64,000 nt of DNA. Source: Andrena cerasifolii. Lineage: Eukaryota; Arthropoda; Insecta; Hymenoptera; Andrenidae. This document shows positions 49,846 to 60,601 of this stretch, one piece after another. The stretch is taken from the NCBI RefSeq assembly GCF_050908995.1, contig NC_135130.1:11577501-11641500 (forward strand), in the 5' to 3' direction. The translations under genes and the position numbers were made by a program. Under the pieces are notes generated by a model. The model saw only the letters and a list, made by a program, of their open reading frames with translations. It searched no databases and had not been told where the DNA came from. Position 1 is the stretch's first letter. The number at the start of each line of letters is the position of its first letter.

Positions 49846-50430
49846 GGTTAGGTCAGCTTGGACGAAGCAATAGTTATAGACATTTTTGACAATTTTTTTT
49901 AGGAACATAATGAAATAAATGGAACATTCAATGTGGAGCCTGTTATTGTACAACTCTCGACGGAAAAAGTCGTATTTTTTTGGTAAATGACGTTATCCAC
50001 GGTGTTTAACCTCACGGCTTACCGTTTGACCTGAAACAAAAAACCAAAAAGTTTTATTTTCTACATGCCTAAAACTGAAGAAGTACATATGGATATCCAT
50101 GAACATTCATGTATGTCGAAATAGTGAACGTACGAAGAAAAAATGCCTTTTTATTTTTTATAAGTGTCATTTGCAAAGTATATGTTCAAGATATCGCAAA
50201 ATCGGTATGTACTGCTCCAGTTTTAGGCATGTAGAAAATGAAACTTTTTGTTTTTTTTTTGTTCTAGGTCAAACAGTATAACGGTGAGGGGAAAAATACG
50301 GCTTTTCTGTCGGGAATTGCACAATAACAGGCTTCATATTGAATTTTCCATTTATTTGATTATCTCCCTAAAAAAAAAAAAAAAATGCCGAAAATGGCTA
50401 CAACTTTGCTTCGACCATGGTGAGCTAACC
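49846..50430. mobile_element. Large foldback (near-palindromic) element, 585 bp
   Basis: The left arm, starting GGTTAGGTCAGCTTGG, pairs almost end to end with the right arm, whose complement starts GGTTAGCTCACCATGG. Shared blocks in order are CGAAGCAA, ATCAAATAAATGG-like, GCCTGTTATTGT, CGGAAAAAGTCGTATT-like, GTTTGACCT, ACAAAAAG and TTTTCTACATGCCTAAAACT (the last identical in both). Each arm is at least 250 bp, leaving a very short loop. No ORF or convincing target duplication was seen (flanks ACTTAAGA and CCTTGAAA match 5 of 8). Confidence 0.8.
50370..50385 (+). repeat. 16-base A homopolymer inside the foldback element
   Basis: An uninterrupted A run in the right arm. The matching place in the left arm has a T run of 8. 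Confidence 0.85.
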
Positions 50431-51620
50431 CCTTGAAAAAGAGGAAGGCTACCCCTCGGCCATCCCTTTATCGCATTATTTTCCACCGATTAAAATTCGA
50501 TCATGTGTAATTTGCGAAGCTGCGGGTGGAGATCAACGCCACCCCCGGCGCATTTACCACGAAGGATCGAAGCACACCGGAGAGCAGGGCTCGTTTAAGG
50601 TTGATGCGAGAGGTCAAATTAACAGGATATTGAAATTAATCCGTTCTGAATGACCCGAGGCTCATCCATCTTGCCAACGAAACTACCACCCCCTCTCGCA
50701 TACCCCTCGGCATCCGGGTATGCCCGGTTGCTACACTCCCCTCACGATTTTCCCCAATGGAGGAGAGTTTACGCTCATCTTGGGGCCACGGCTGTCAAAC
50801 CCTAAAGCCATTAACCCTCGTAAGATATTGAATTATCCTGTTCTACCTGTTAGAGTTGACGAACAAAGTCGTGGCTGCTGGATAACGAAGCAAACACCGA
50901 CCTTGATACCCCTACACCCGTAGTTATTAATTTTGCAATATTGGCCCGGCTTCTCTTTATTCCTCAATGCTATTGATTCTCACTGGGTCGAGAAGGCTGA
51001 TATCCGTGGTTCCCCTATCTTTCTGAGGATCCACCACGGTGGTATTAATGGGTCACACAATCCTCAGGCACGGAAAAGTGGAAACCAACTTCAACGATTC
51101 CTTGTATTGGCAGTTTTAATTTGCCGAGTTTCATAGGGTAGTTCGTGCAGTCATTTGCACGGTCGATGGCGGCAGTTATGTCAGCACCGTTAATGCTGGA
51201 ACGTTTTTTCTTCGGCATTAGGGGGACGCGTGGCCAAGCATTGGTATAAAACTTGGACACGTAAAACGCGATACTTGAAAGTGCCGTCGGAACGGTCCAA
51301 CTTCGATCGATAAAGTGCAGAGTCGAACGTGGACGATTGCGTAAACATAATTAAGGCTGGGGCATAATTTGATCGACGAACAAACTTGTACAACTTCTCC
51401 AAGTACTATCGATAAAGATGTTACTAACTATAAAAACAGATAGTGCAATGGAGAGTTAAATGCTCTCGCATAAAAGTTGCGTAGAAGATCGGTAAGAAAA
51501 TGATTTAAGCTTCGCACAAAGGATGAGGAAATTTGTAAAGTGATATCAGGAAAATCGATATCTGATGCGATTATGTAATCGCCATCGTTGGCACCGTGAA
51601 TTATCGACGGATCATGCCTG

Positions 51621-51805
51621 AAATTCGTCGTGAAAAGAGCCCGATAATTTGGATTGATCGCGCGTTCGTTAACAGCGCGCAATCGATCCGAATTAATGCA
51701 AATGGGAGGCAGTAGTTTGATCGCGTTACAGGCCAGGCCGCGCGCAGTAGTAGCGGAACGTTATAAATCAGACCTAACAGCTTCGGATCTAAGCGTCTGA
51801 CATAA
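51621..51805 (-). repeat. Dispersed repeat of about 185 bp, copy A (reverse)
   Basis: The reverse complement aligns along its whole length with 54720-54905 at roughly 70% identity by eye. Shared blocks include TTATGTCAGA, GTCTGATTTAT, CGTTCCGC, GTAACGCGATCA, CCCATTTGCATTAAT and CGGATCGAT. It sits 2.9 kb from copy B in opposite orientation. A 1-bp length difference breaks the frame relative to copy B. Confidence 0.75.
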
Positions 51806-52095
51806 GGACACTTAATTGCCAGTATCCTGACGTGTCCCGAGATTCCTACTAAGGCTGCAATATTCATTGCTGTCTTCCGTCAAAGATACGTCTACTTTGA
51901 AGCGATGATTTGTGTAACAAAGTAGAAACGTGCTTTATCTCGACAGGACATGCAGTTCGCCTTCAATGGAGATATAATAATTCACGTAATGAATTGCAAC
52001 CGAAACGGTTGTGCAATAAAGCTTTGCAGCGTACAATGGCACAGATAGTTACAATAACGATTTTCGTTTTCCCAAAGAATACTTCAATAAAGCAA

Positions 52096-52293
52096 TTAAG
52101 GGCACACCCCCATTAAAATTTTCCACAAAATCGATTTTTTTATTTTATTTATTCCATAGCCACCAAAAGTCAGCAGTTTTAGATAAAATTTAAAAAATAT
52201 ATATATTATCTATCGTTTTTTGACCCTTCGTCTTTAAAAAAAATTCTAAAAATGATCCATTTCTGGATTGATTTGATGAGTGGGTACCCTTAA
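52096..52293. mobile_element. TTAA-flanked foldback MITE, 198 bp
   Basis: The ends are TTAAGGGCACACCCCCAT and the complement of TTAAGGGTACCCACTCAT. The arms stay similar for about 50 bp (TCCACAAAATCGAT against TCCAGAAATGGAT). TTAAGGG ends are shared with the 47439 element, suggesting one family. No coding capacity. Confidence 0.65.
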
Positions 52294-53934
52294 TAAAATA
52301 ACGATCGAGTGTCAAAATGTCATAAACGAGTAAAATCGACATCGAAAGTTTTTTTAAAAAATATTTCTATCCTTTGCAGTGCAAAAAGATAATAACGTAT
52401 GTAAAAGTTTAGTATTATCACATTGTCTATCGCCACAAATTTATTGTGCTACTTTAATTTAGTGCTGCATATGGCGCCAAAAATAAGAACTGAGATTTAA
52501 GGGAATCGATTTTCGATATTCCGTCGCATCAGGTTTTCTTTTTTCATTTTTGGATTTCTTATCAACCTTTGATACGCGCGCAGGAAGGCAAAGGACATGC
52601 AGCTTATCATAACGCTCGCTTCTATTATAGTCTACCCGTGGTTTACACGCGCACGTATTAGATAACGCTTTAAATTCTATATAACGGGTGTCCTAAAAAC
52701 CAGCCACTCAATAAAATATCAGTACACGCATCTAAATGCGATCAAAGCGGTCTTCCCTATCGTTATATTCCTTATCGATCCCTAGCCAACGTACAACAGC
52801 GTCCATTTTCACCCCCAGTGAAATCTGTATACCGAGTGTCCCGCAAAACGAGACCATAACTTGGAGCGGTCAAAGTTCCAAAGCCATAGCGGCGTTCTAC
52901 CTCTTGTTCGTTTGTCTTCTGGGGAGCTGCTGGAGCCCCTAAACGTCTTGCCGTTAACTTTTCGACCCGTTCGAAAGTTCCAAGCGTCATTCGGATCCGT
53001 TGACAACCGCCTCGACGCACCAGCGAACTGTGTCAACGTTATCCATTGTTGTATCGCAGTTGGTTGACTTTCAGATAGCCCCGCCAGCTCCGGCTAAGTC
53101 GATAACGAGAATTGTTGGGCCACGGGAGCGATTGTAACACTGGAATGAGGTTAAACAAACACTCCCACCAACTTTCTACCTTCTTTCCATGCGGTGAATC
53201 CGTTTCTCGTGTAGCGCCACGAACTTCGAAGACCAGTGGACGTCTAACTGGGACGCCCCGATGTGACAGCTATTTTTTTAACGAAAAGCAAGTTATCCCC
53301 AAAGTCCGATGTAGCAGGAATGGAGCCGGGACATCGAAGGACGGCCCGAAGCCAGCAGGATTCCGGCGTGTTTGTCCACCCGGCTCGCTACATCTGATCT
53401 ATGCGCATAGAAATTGCGGCGTAAGCTGTGCGGCGCGGTGGAGTAAGTCGGCAGACGCAGATTTAGATTAGACACGGATTAGCCGGGGAAAACTGCTATG
53501 TAGGGGCCCTCCGGTTCCGGCGTGGCTGTCTGCTATCTGGCTGCGGATACATCGAATCTGCGTCACGGAAATTACTCAGACGTCCGTCTACTCCCCTCTA
53601 CGGTGATCCAGAGATTGGATTGCAGAAGGCATGTCTCACATCCATGGATAGAATAAGACAAGCGGCCGCTGGGATCTTCGCGCGAGATAAAGGGCAGAAA
53701 CGGCTCTACTTGGAGACAATGAAGGGTAATCAATGCAAATGTCGGATATAAACAAAGAGAATTGCGTGACGTGAAATTTTCTACTGGGTAGGAGACTTTC
53801 GAAAGGGGATCTGAAGTGAGTCAGCCTATAAGTTTAGCCTGTGACAACGCATTTCGTAAAGTTTCCGCGCCATAAAAGAAACGCCCCAATTTTTAAGAGA
53901 AGGTCAAGTACTTTTTTGCGAATTAATTATAAGG

Positions 53935-54440
53935 AGGTGAATACAAATTGTAACTTTTACTTTTGGGTAATGTTTATTAATACTATAAGTTGTAAACAAC
54001 TTTTTTTTAATAATATATAGATGTATATAACGACGCTACAGTCATCTGGTGTGTGGGCATTTTTTCCGCGGTTTTGCAGTGATTGTGAAAAATCCGAGGT
54101 TCGGATCGACTTGAAATTTTTACAGCGTATTCAAAATATACCCCTTTTTGGAGTGTACCTCAGCATAAAGCGTAAAAGCTCCGATTTTCAAGATAACAAA
54201 AAAATAGCCATCTGTGCACCCCGAAAATGGTACAAATTGCCTTTTCCTAGTCGCTATTTGAATAATTTTAGTTTAATTGTTTTTTCCGAGGTTCAGACCG
54301 AAATTGTAGGTTCTGGGAGAAACGTATTCCCAGGAAACCGTTGTATCTTTATTCTTAAGCTGAATATCAAAGCAAAACCAAAGACACTTTTTCTAAACCA
54401 CTGTAAAATCAACCTCGTGTGGAACCATTTGTAGAATAGA
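53935..54440. repeat. Unclassified AT-rich segment, possible TE remnant
   Basis: Content such as cttgaaatttttacagcgta, tatacccctttttggagtgt and ccgattttcaagataaca resembles noncoding interiors of insect MITEs. A 137-aa frame (54021-54434) spans it but shows no known domain. No termini were identified. Confidence 0.25.
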
Positions 54441-54719
54441 TATCTAGATAGAACAAATATTTTTCACTCTACCTGATAGTAATAAACATTGTGTAGAAGA
54501 AAAAGTCTGTGCTCGCTTTCATCTCCTTGTAATTAATTCTCAAAGAATACTTAATGTTCGAACGATTTGACTGCATAGTCCCCTCAAGGGAACTAATTAT
54601 TCCTGCTATCTGAAGCGAAAGCGCTTTTGTTATTCGCTCGAGAGGTCGCGAAGCCCTCCACCAGCATGTAGGCGCGGTCAGGTAACTGTTTTCAAGGTGA
54701 GGGTCAAGTCTGACAGACC

Positions 54720-54905
54720 TTATGTCAGATGCTGCGATTCGAAGCAGTTAAGTCTGATTTATGCGTTCCGCCACCACTGCGAGTAGTAGAGCCAGTAACG
54801 CGATCAGACCACAGGCGCCCATTTGCATTAATGCGGATCGATCGGCGGACAGTTAATCAATGCGTGATTAACCCGAATTACGGGCTTCTTTCCGAGCTAA
54901 ATTTG
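54720..54905 (+). repeat. Dispersed repeat of about 185 bp, copy B (forward)
   Basis: Partner of the reverse copy at 51621-51805. Similarity may extend left to a GGTCAGGTAACTG block near 54676. This copy is open in one frame (part of a 68-aa ORF with PVTRSDHRRPFALMRIDRR). Copy A reads PVTRS, PFALIRID and then, after a frameshift, AVNERAINPNY, so a decayed coding origin is possible but unproven. Confidence 0.75.
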
Positions 54906-55240
54906 TACTGCTTTCACCACTCGGTAAATCGATAAGCCACCGATAATCGTCCAATCGGCATTAAAAGAAGAATTAGGAGGAAATATATCTATATTCCAAT
55001 TTTAGACGATGCATAGGAAAATATTTACAAACTTCCACTTCGGTGATTCTACTCGATAAATAAGTGGCTAACCCCCCCTCCGAAGCAATGAATATATCAG
55101 TGGAAGCGTGTGTTAGTTAATACTGTAAACAAAGGGCGGGCTCGTTGCAATGCAAATTCGAAACTCTTCTCACGATTACAAAGCTATTAAATGGCGCGCA
55201 GTGGACTATGCAAATCACTGTTTAACATTTTTCTTCGCAG

Positions 55241-55463
55241 ATATTATCTGGCTACAACGGAGGAGGAGTCCGCGGTGCAGCACCTGTTCCGCGTATCCGT
55301 GCGCGGCACGGACCGCAGACCGAAGTGCTTGACTTGTGGCATCGTCCGCGAAACGGACAGGAACCGGTGTCTGTACAACACTGCCAAGTTTTCCACCGAT
55401 CATTCGCACTACCTGCTCACTTGTGCCGGCCCCGGAGTGCCTGACATCGCCATTTACGACCGG
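55241..55463 (+). CDS. Dpp4: DPP4-like exon 6 (cysteine-rich propeller blade)
   Basis: This 223-nt exon follows acceptor tttcttcgcag and ends at donor gtgagt in phase 0. The split codon CT+A gives Leu, so exon 5 joins as ENSYLYYLATTEEES across the 20-kb intron with no residues missing. It encodes LFRVSVRG, KCLTCGIVRETDRNRCLYNT, AKFSTDHSHYLLTCAGPG and VPDIAIYDR. The spacing C-x2-C, C-x9-C and a Cys before GPG matches the DPP4 pattern of two disulphides in this blade. The YL-C-GPG-P strand leads into the last propeller blade and the hydrolase domain. Confidence 0.95.
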
Positions 55464-55645
55464 GTGAGTGGGCGTTGTTGCACGCCGTGTTTAACGAGCC
55501 TCGCGATAGGGGAGTATCGACGCTTGTTCCGACTGATGTCCGGGTAATTTGCTCCGACGGCTTAAAAAGTAAGGGTTGGTTTTGCGGGTGGCCTTCTAAC
55601 CCTGGAAATTGGAGGTGGAAGCTTGGTTTTCCAGAATGGATTCTA

Positions 55646-55912
55646 TTAAGAGGGAATCCTATTTTTTCGGCTAAAAACATAGCAAAAGTTGGGATTTTTT
55701 TTTGAGAAACTACCGATTCGATTCGTCTGAAAATTGGTTCATGTTTTTATGCGTCTTTGAAGAAGATGCAGTTTTTTTTATTAATTTTTAATAATAAATT
55801 TAATAGCAGATAGTAGTCCAAATTTCAGATAAATCGGATCGCTAGTTTCTTAAAAAAAATTGCCAATTTTTGTTACGTGTTGAGCCCCCAAAAATAGGAT
55901 TCCTTTCTTGAA
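55646..55912. mobile_element. TTAA-type foldback MITE, 267 bp
   Basis: The left arm from TTAAGAGGGAATCCTATTTT and the complement of the right arm from TCAAGAAAGGAATCCTATTT align for about 85 bp. Shared blocks include GAATCCTATTTTT, GAAACTA-CGAT and TCTGAAA-TTGG. TTAA is intact on the left and is TTGA on the right. It has an AT-rich loop and no ORF. It starts 183 bp after exon 6. Confidence 0.75.
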
Positions 55913-57101
55913 GGGAGAGGCGTATATATACGAAGATTGATCGACACGCTTGAACTTCTGGAAAACACGCACGTAAAAAATCCCACTCGATCGACCGCGA
56001 AGCCGCTACATAAGCAAGCCCCCCGATAAATCGTTGATCTCTTCTACTGGCACCACAGTGATTTGTCAGCAACCCGGGAGTGGCGCCACACTCGCGCGAC
56101 CGCGCGCTCGAAATCTATGTTTTATGCCGGCGCTTATTGTTAGAAACGTCCGCGGTTGGTGGAAGAGTAACAAATCGACGAGACAGATTTAGACACACGA
56201 GCAAATCCGCAAGGAGAGGAACTAGAACGGAGGATCCTCGATATTCGAACTTCTTACCCTGCCCCACGGATTTCCCTCACCCCCTTTCTTAACCCCCACG
56301 AGAGTTCCCGTATTCGTCGCGGCTGGTTTCGTTCAGTCAGCCTGCTCCCAGCCACCGCCCGTGGTGTCGTGAAAAAGTGGAAAATTTATTCGATCGTATC
56401 GAAATGAAAATCCGAGATTTCACTGAATATCATATTTCACCCCAGATTAGTTTCGCCATTTAATTGAAGGATTCATTTCATTCACAAATATTCCGTTAAA
56501 TTAGAAGTTATCCCCCCGCACAGTTCCTACTTTCCTCGTTGTATTAGTTTAACTTTCCAATCGAATTTTAAATTAACGCCATCGTTTTCCAAAGTTAAAC
56601 TTTTATATATTTCCCGGGGAAAAATGAGAACAGAATTGCCAATTACTGTGTAAATCATGCCCGTCGCATTTTTTCGCAAACACTACCACGAGTAACCAGA
56701 CTATCAAAAAGCGGAGATATGTTGTTTACGATCATTTGACAAATTGTAGAGGGCAATGGGGACAATTTGCCACGGTAAAATCACGTTTATCGCGGGACAA
56801 CTGCACGGCGTGCAACTGTTATCAGCCAGTCGAATTAAATAAATTCCGCCGCCGCTTAACAAACAAACAAACATGATCCGCGCGGCCAGGCCATTTTGTT
56901 CGATATTCGTGATAATGTATACGAGTTTTGCGATGTCTGACAGCGATTACTCGTTGATAAAACGCGGCCGTAATCGCAGCTCGTTCGAATTCGAATCGAT
57001 TGTTTCGATGGTGTTCACATTCAATTCGAATTATTCAACAACCGGGGTTCACTAGAGTTCGTTAGCAATATACGTAGTCTCTTGAAACTTATATGTAAAA
57101 A

Positions 57102-57335
57102 CAGAGCCGTCCACAGGGGATAGTAAAAAAAATTAATTCGAACGTAATTTCTAATATAATAATATAATAATTTAATATTATAAGTTTATTTATTTTATTA
57201 TTTTATTTATTGTTGTTATTATTTTCCTTTTTTTTCGTGATTTTGTTCTATGAAAAGATGTTATGCTCTTTTACCGTTGATAAATTCTTTAAGGCCCCAA
57301 AATATTTCTTGCACCCAGGCCCCTTTATAGAAAAC
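57102..57335. mobile_element. Possible hAT-type remnant, AT-rich core
   Basis: The left edge CAGAGCCGTCCACAGGGG and the block GGCCCCAAAATATTTCTTGC followed by ACCCAGGCCCC resemble the ends and subterminal CGCCCAGGGCCCC of some hAT elements. The core is almost pure A/T. No matching right terminus was found. Confidence 0.35.
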
Positions 57336-58621
57336 ATAAATTTGTCCTAGGGAACAAATATCCCTAGAATTAGACAATATTTCTCGAAACACTCGGAGAA
57401 CTTTATGCACTTCTAGGTTAGAATTCCATTTTCGCATTTACGCAGTAGCATCTCTTCTCAAAGTACTCGTGTAAGATCCTATCAGCTTTCGATACCTTTA
57501 TCTCCAAAGTATCCCGTTGCAATTTCAGTAAAAAGTGGTACTACACCGCGTTAAAGGAACCCCTCATCCCCCCGCCTCAATTTAATGCTCGATTCAAATT
57601 CATCGGGAACCCTCGGAGCAGGCTGCGAAAGAGGCAAGATATAAAACAGCACGGTGGATGGGAAAGCACTAGCACGTCGGCATTTTCGTTAGGGGAGCTT
57701 CGCCTGTCCTGGTCGTAATTAGATTATCGCGGAAAGAAAGGGAAATTGAAAGGAACCGAGGCGACACGGAGGCGTTGTCTATCGCGATTGACGAAAACGA
57801 AGAGCCCGGGCGGTAGGTGGAGGCGAAGGCAAAGATTCGACTGTTCAGCTTCTTTATCAGCCATTCAGTGCCGGACGATTACAACCGGTAATCGGATTTT
57901 CTCGCGGACAAGAACCTCCCCCGTCCAGATCCACGTCGGAAGAACTAATTTCCTTCTCTTAAGGGGGAAACGATGAATGGAAAGCGTTCTGTTCTTGCGT
58001 CATCGACGCTCCCTGCGAGCCCAGCCATCGCCGGCCAATAATATCCAAGTAGAAATACTTGATTCGCTGATGCCGAATGTCGGATCTTTAATGGGGTACA
58101 AGGAACGATCGATGGAAACGGACTGTTGCAGGAAATTGAACTCCACTTCGCGTTATAGTTCTTCCGCATAGTTGCCAGGGGATTTCAGTTATCTTTACGG
58201 GTCTTCCATACTTTAACATCTTCGTCCATGTAGCTCTTGCGTCTTAGTGTTCTGGCGGAACCAACCAGCATGGCTATGATTTGCGCAAAGATGACTTAAT
58301 ACGCACGAATCTTCGCAATACTTCTACAAAATTCCACGTGTGCTGTAAGTCTACCTCGACAGAGGGAAAGAACAATAATGGTCCCATCAGGATCCTTAGA
58401 CCAGGACTTCCCTCCTCGAGTCGACACTTAATCGAGCAGGAAACCCAGCCAAGAGGATAGACCAGAGCTGGATCCAGCGGTTGATCTCCCGGGGATTAAC
58501 GCTCGCGATGACGATTTATAAATTTTGCCAGCCTCTGGGAAGAAGCCGCAGAGACTCACTAAATCTGTCGACCGCGTGGAAGATTAAACGCGCAGAATAA
58601 TACATTAAACTCGACTAGGTA

Positions 58622-58644
58622 TCTCTCTCTCTCTCTCTGTCTCT
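58622..58644 (+). repeat. CT microsatellite
   Basis: About nine CT units with one G interruption (tctctctctctctctctgtc). Confidence 0.92.
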
Positions 58645-59076
58645 TGTCGAGTGGAAAACGTGGCGCTGGGTGTTCGACATTGATGCATGGTGGCTTAAAA
58701 CTTGGACCATCTGTTTCTAAGATCGCGCGCCCAAAGTGTGAAACCTTCGATTGCGAATCAGGAGTGGGTGGGTGGTGGTTTCATTCTTCACCCAGTCACG
58801 ACAAATTGAGGGGAAGAAAGAGGGTATCAATGACGTAACAAGGTTCCATCGAAGAGGGATGCGACTAGGTGTGAGGCGGGGTGGGATATTTGACCTGTAT
58901 ATCGTCTCCAGAGCAACTAACACTTTAGTAACATAACGCGGATATAACCCAGACCTAACCTAAATCCAACTCAAAATTGGCTAAGACCACTACCATGCGC
59001 ATAGCAAATGAAATCAGATTTCCCAAGCCTAACATAGGCACTTCAACTGAATCACAGATTCCTTCCCCCTTTATAG

Positions 59077-59264
59077 AAGTCCACGAAACTACTGACGTGG
59101 GAAAACAACGAGGTCGTCTCGGAGATAATTTCGGAAAGAGCGCAGCCAGTGGTGCACCGTTACAACGTACCAGTCCCTGGTCCGTTCAATGCACGAGTTA
59201 AACTACTGATTCCGCCGAACGCTGATTTAAGTGGCGCAACGAAGTACCCGATGCTAATTTTCGT
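59077..59264 (+). CDS. Dpp4: DPP4-like exon 7 (propeller to hydrolase transition)
   Basis: This 188-nt exon starts in phase 0 after a pyrimidine-rich acceptor (ccttccccctttatag) and ends in phase 2 at gtaagt. It encodes KSTKLLTWENNEVVSEIISE, then RAQPVVHRYNVPVPGPFNAR, VKLLIPPNADL and KYPMLIFV. Family members have the same LEDN/WE-N-x-L segment, a beta-strand insert, the MLLPP-D-S-KYP motif and then the oxyanion tyrosine loop. It lies out of frame with the longest nearby ORF (58977-59201) and has no ATG of its own, so it is easy to miss. It was found by asking what must lie between IYDR of exon 6 and YGGPDS of exon 8; both junction phases fit. Confidence 0.9.
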
Positions 59265-59789
59265 GTAAGTACTTTATGAAGAAGAACCAGTCTGGAGTAC
59301 TTTACGCCCGCAGCCAGTGTAAATGGTTGTTCGGGAGTACGTAATTTATATGATATAATGAATAATCCCTAATTAATTACAAATGCAATGGCTTTATTAC
59401 CCATCAACGTAACGTTTAGGAATTATTCACAGGTTATAATTAATCTTGTATTAATAGCAAGGGAGTTCAATGAATAATCAAATTGAAATTGTGTTCACAT
59501 GTACATGTGTTGCAGCTACCAGCTTTTAATCAGCGCAGTATTCATTAACGCAGTAATGGCTCAAAGATCAGCCTTCTCTTTGTCAAAAAAGAAAAATCTA
59601 TATTACACGCATAATCTGGAATTAACGTGGATGTTATGAAAGTAGCCACGGAATGCGACAGACGCGTTATAATAAGCACGCAAAATTTCTCTGGCGTAGC
59701 TGTGGAAAATATAGAGATAATGTAAATTTATTCCCCCGCGGCCGGGGGATCATAATTTAAACGATTTCAATGCAAATGAACGATCGTCT

Positions 59790-59828
59790 CTTGTCAGATA
59801 CTGACAAGAAGAAGGGAGAACTCCCTTC
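59790..59828. other. Two adjacent perfect hairpins
   Basis: CTTGTCAG-ata-CTGACAAG (59790-59808) is followed two bases later by GAAGGGAG-aa-CTCCCTTC (59811-59828). Both stems are 8 bp and perfect. On both strands the loops are too small for a microRNA precursor. The function is unknown. Confidence 0.7.
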
Positions 59829-59932
59829 GTATCTAATGACTCGCAAAATTTCATATTCCCATCTTCGTCACTGTCATGAATTTATAGAAAGGACCATAAT
59901 GCGGTCCACTATCTGCCGTGGGCTATAAATAT

Positions 59933-59948
59933 TTACGCCCCCTGGTGG
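59933..59948 (-). promoter_or_regulatory. CTCF-like binding motif, reverse (perfect CCACCAGGGGGCG core)
   Basis: The minus strand reads CCACCAGGGGGCGTAA. The first 13 bases fit the CTCF consensus fully, with 14 of 16 overall. It lies inside the intron before exon 8. Confidence 0.5.
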
Positions 59949-60601
59949 AGACTTCGCGCAGAAATCAATTCAACCCTCTGATTCCTCATTTTTCGAGCTT
60001 GTACATAATATTCATCAGTATTCCTCAATGAGTACGACTGTTCAAGCGCATTAAGCGCCTTAATCGTGCCTGATTTCTCTCAGCCACGGCCTTTTGTTTC
60101 GTTAGGCGTTATTTTCCATATGCAAATTCGAGCCAGCCGTATGAATACGCTTTAATGTCTTCGGAGCGGATACGTATTATTCACGGGGGGAAAAAAGAAT
60201 CGCCGCGGGATCGTGCGTCAAGCGCAGCGTATCATTTATCAAAAACTTTTTTGCGACCTTCTATTCTATTAAAAGGAGTCGCGAAACGTCGGAAATATCG
60301 CAGCGAAATTCATTCAGCCCCCAATGTAAATGAACGCTCCGAATCTTTATGGAACGATCCCGGGATTAATTCCCTTCGAAACTGAAAATTAACGAATCAA
60401 ATCGTCGCGAATTACGCCGTATTTATTGAAACGTATGGGGAGCTTTCGAAGCGTCCACTTTTTCAGAGAGATTAATGCATCCACAAGTGGTAGGGGATTT
60501 TGTTGAATTAATTCTGTACGGGTTCCAGTCCGGGTTAAAAAGATATTTTATAATCACAAATAATTTACAAACGTACAAGCTATGCGCGCTCTCTTCTATA
60601 G

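Larger units (their letters stand above)
35252..55240. other. Intron between exons 5 and 6 (20 kb), rich in MITEs
   Basis: It is bounded by gtaagt and ttcgcag; the coding frame is continuous across it. Contents with support are a possible hAT fragment (36842), a hAT MITE (39216), a degenerate short-period repeat (41160-41640), a possible hAT-like remnant (41828), a small inverted-repeat element (43092), a partial mariner MITE copy (44200), a CTCF-like site (46998), foldback elements (47439, 49846, 52096) and an inverted pair of dispersed repeats (51621 and 54720). GC-rich DNA at 44600-45110 is open in several frames but resembles no known protein. Confidence 0.75.
55464..59076. other. Intron between exons 6 and 7 (3.6 kb)
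   Basis: It is bounded by gtgagt and ccctttatag. It holds a TTAA foldback (55646-55912), a possible hAT remnant (57102-57335) and a CT microsatellite (58622-58644). No nested gene is supported. Confidence 0.75.
59265..60601. other. Intron between exons 7 and 8 (1.3 kb)
   Basis: It is bounded by gtaagt and ctctatag. It holds the two adjacent hairpins at 59790-59828 and a strong CTCF-like motif at 59933. No ORF of interest. Confidence 0.8.

Noticed and set aside
53112..53471. 119-aa forward ORF
   Set aside because: No domain, no neighbouring splice-compatible exon and unrelated to DPP4.
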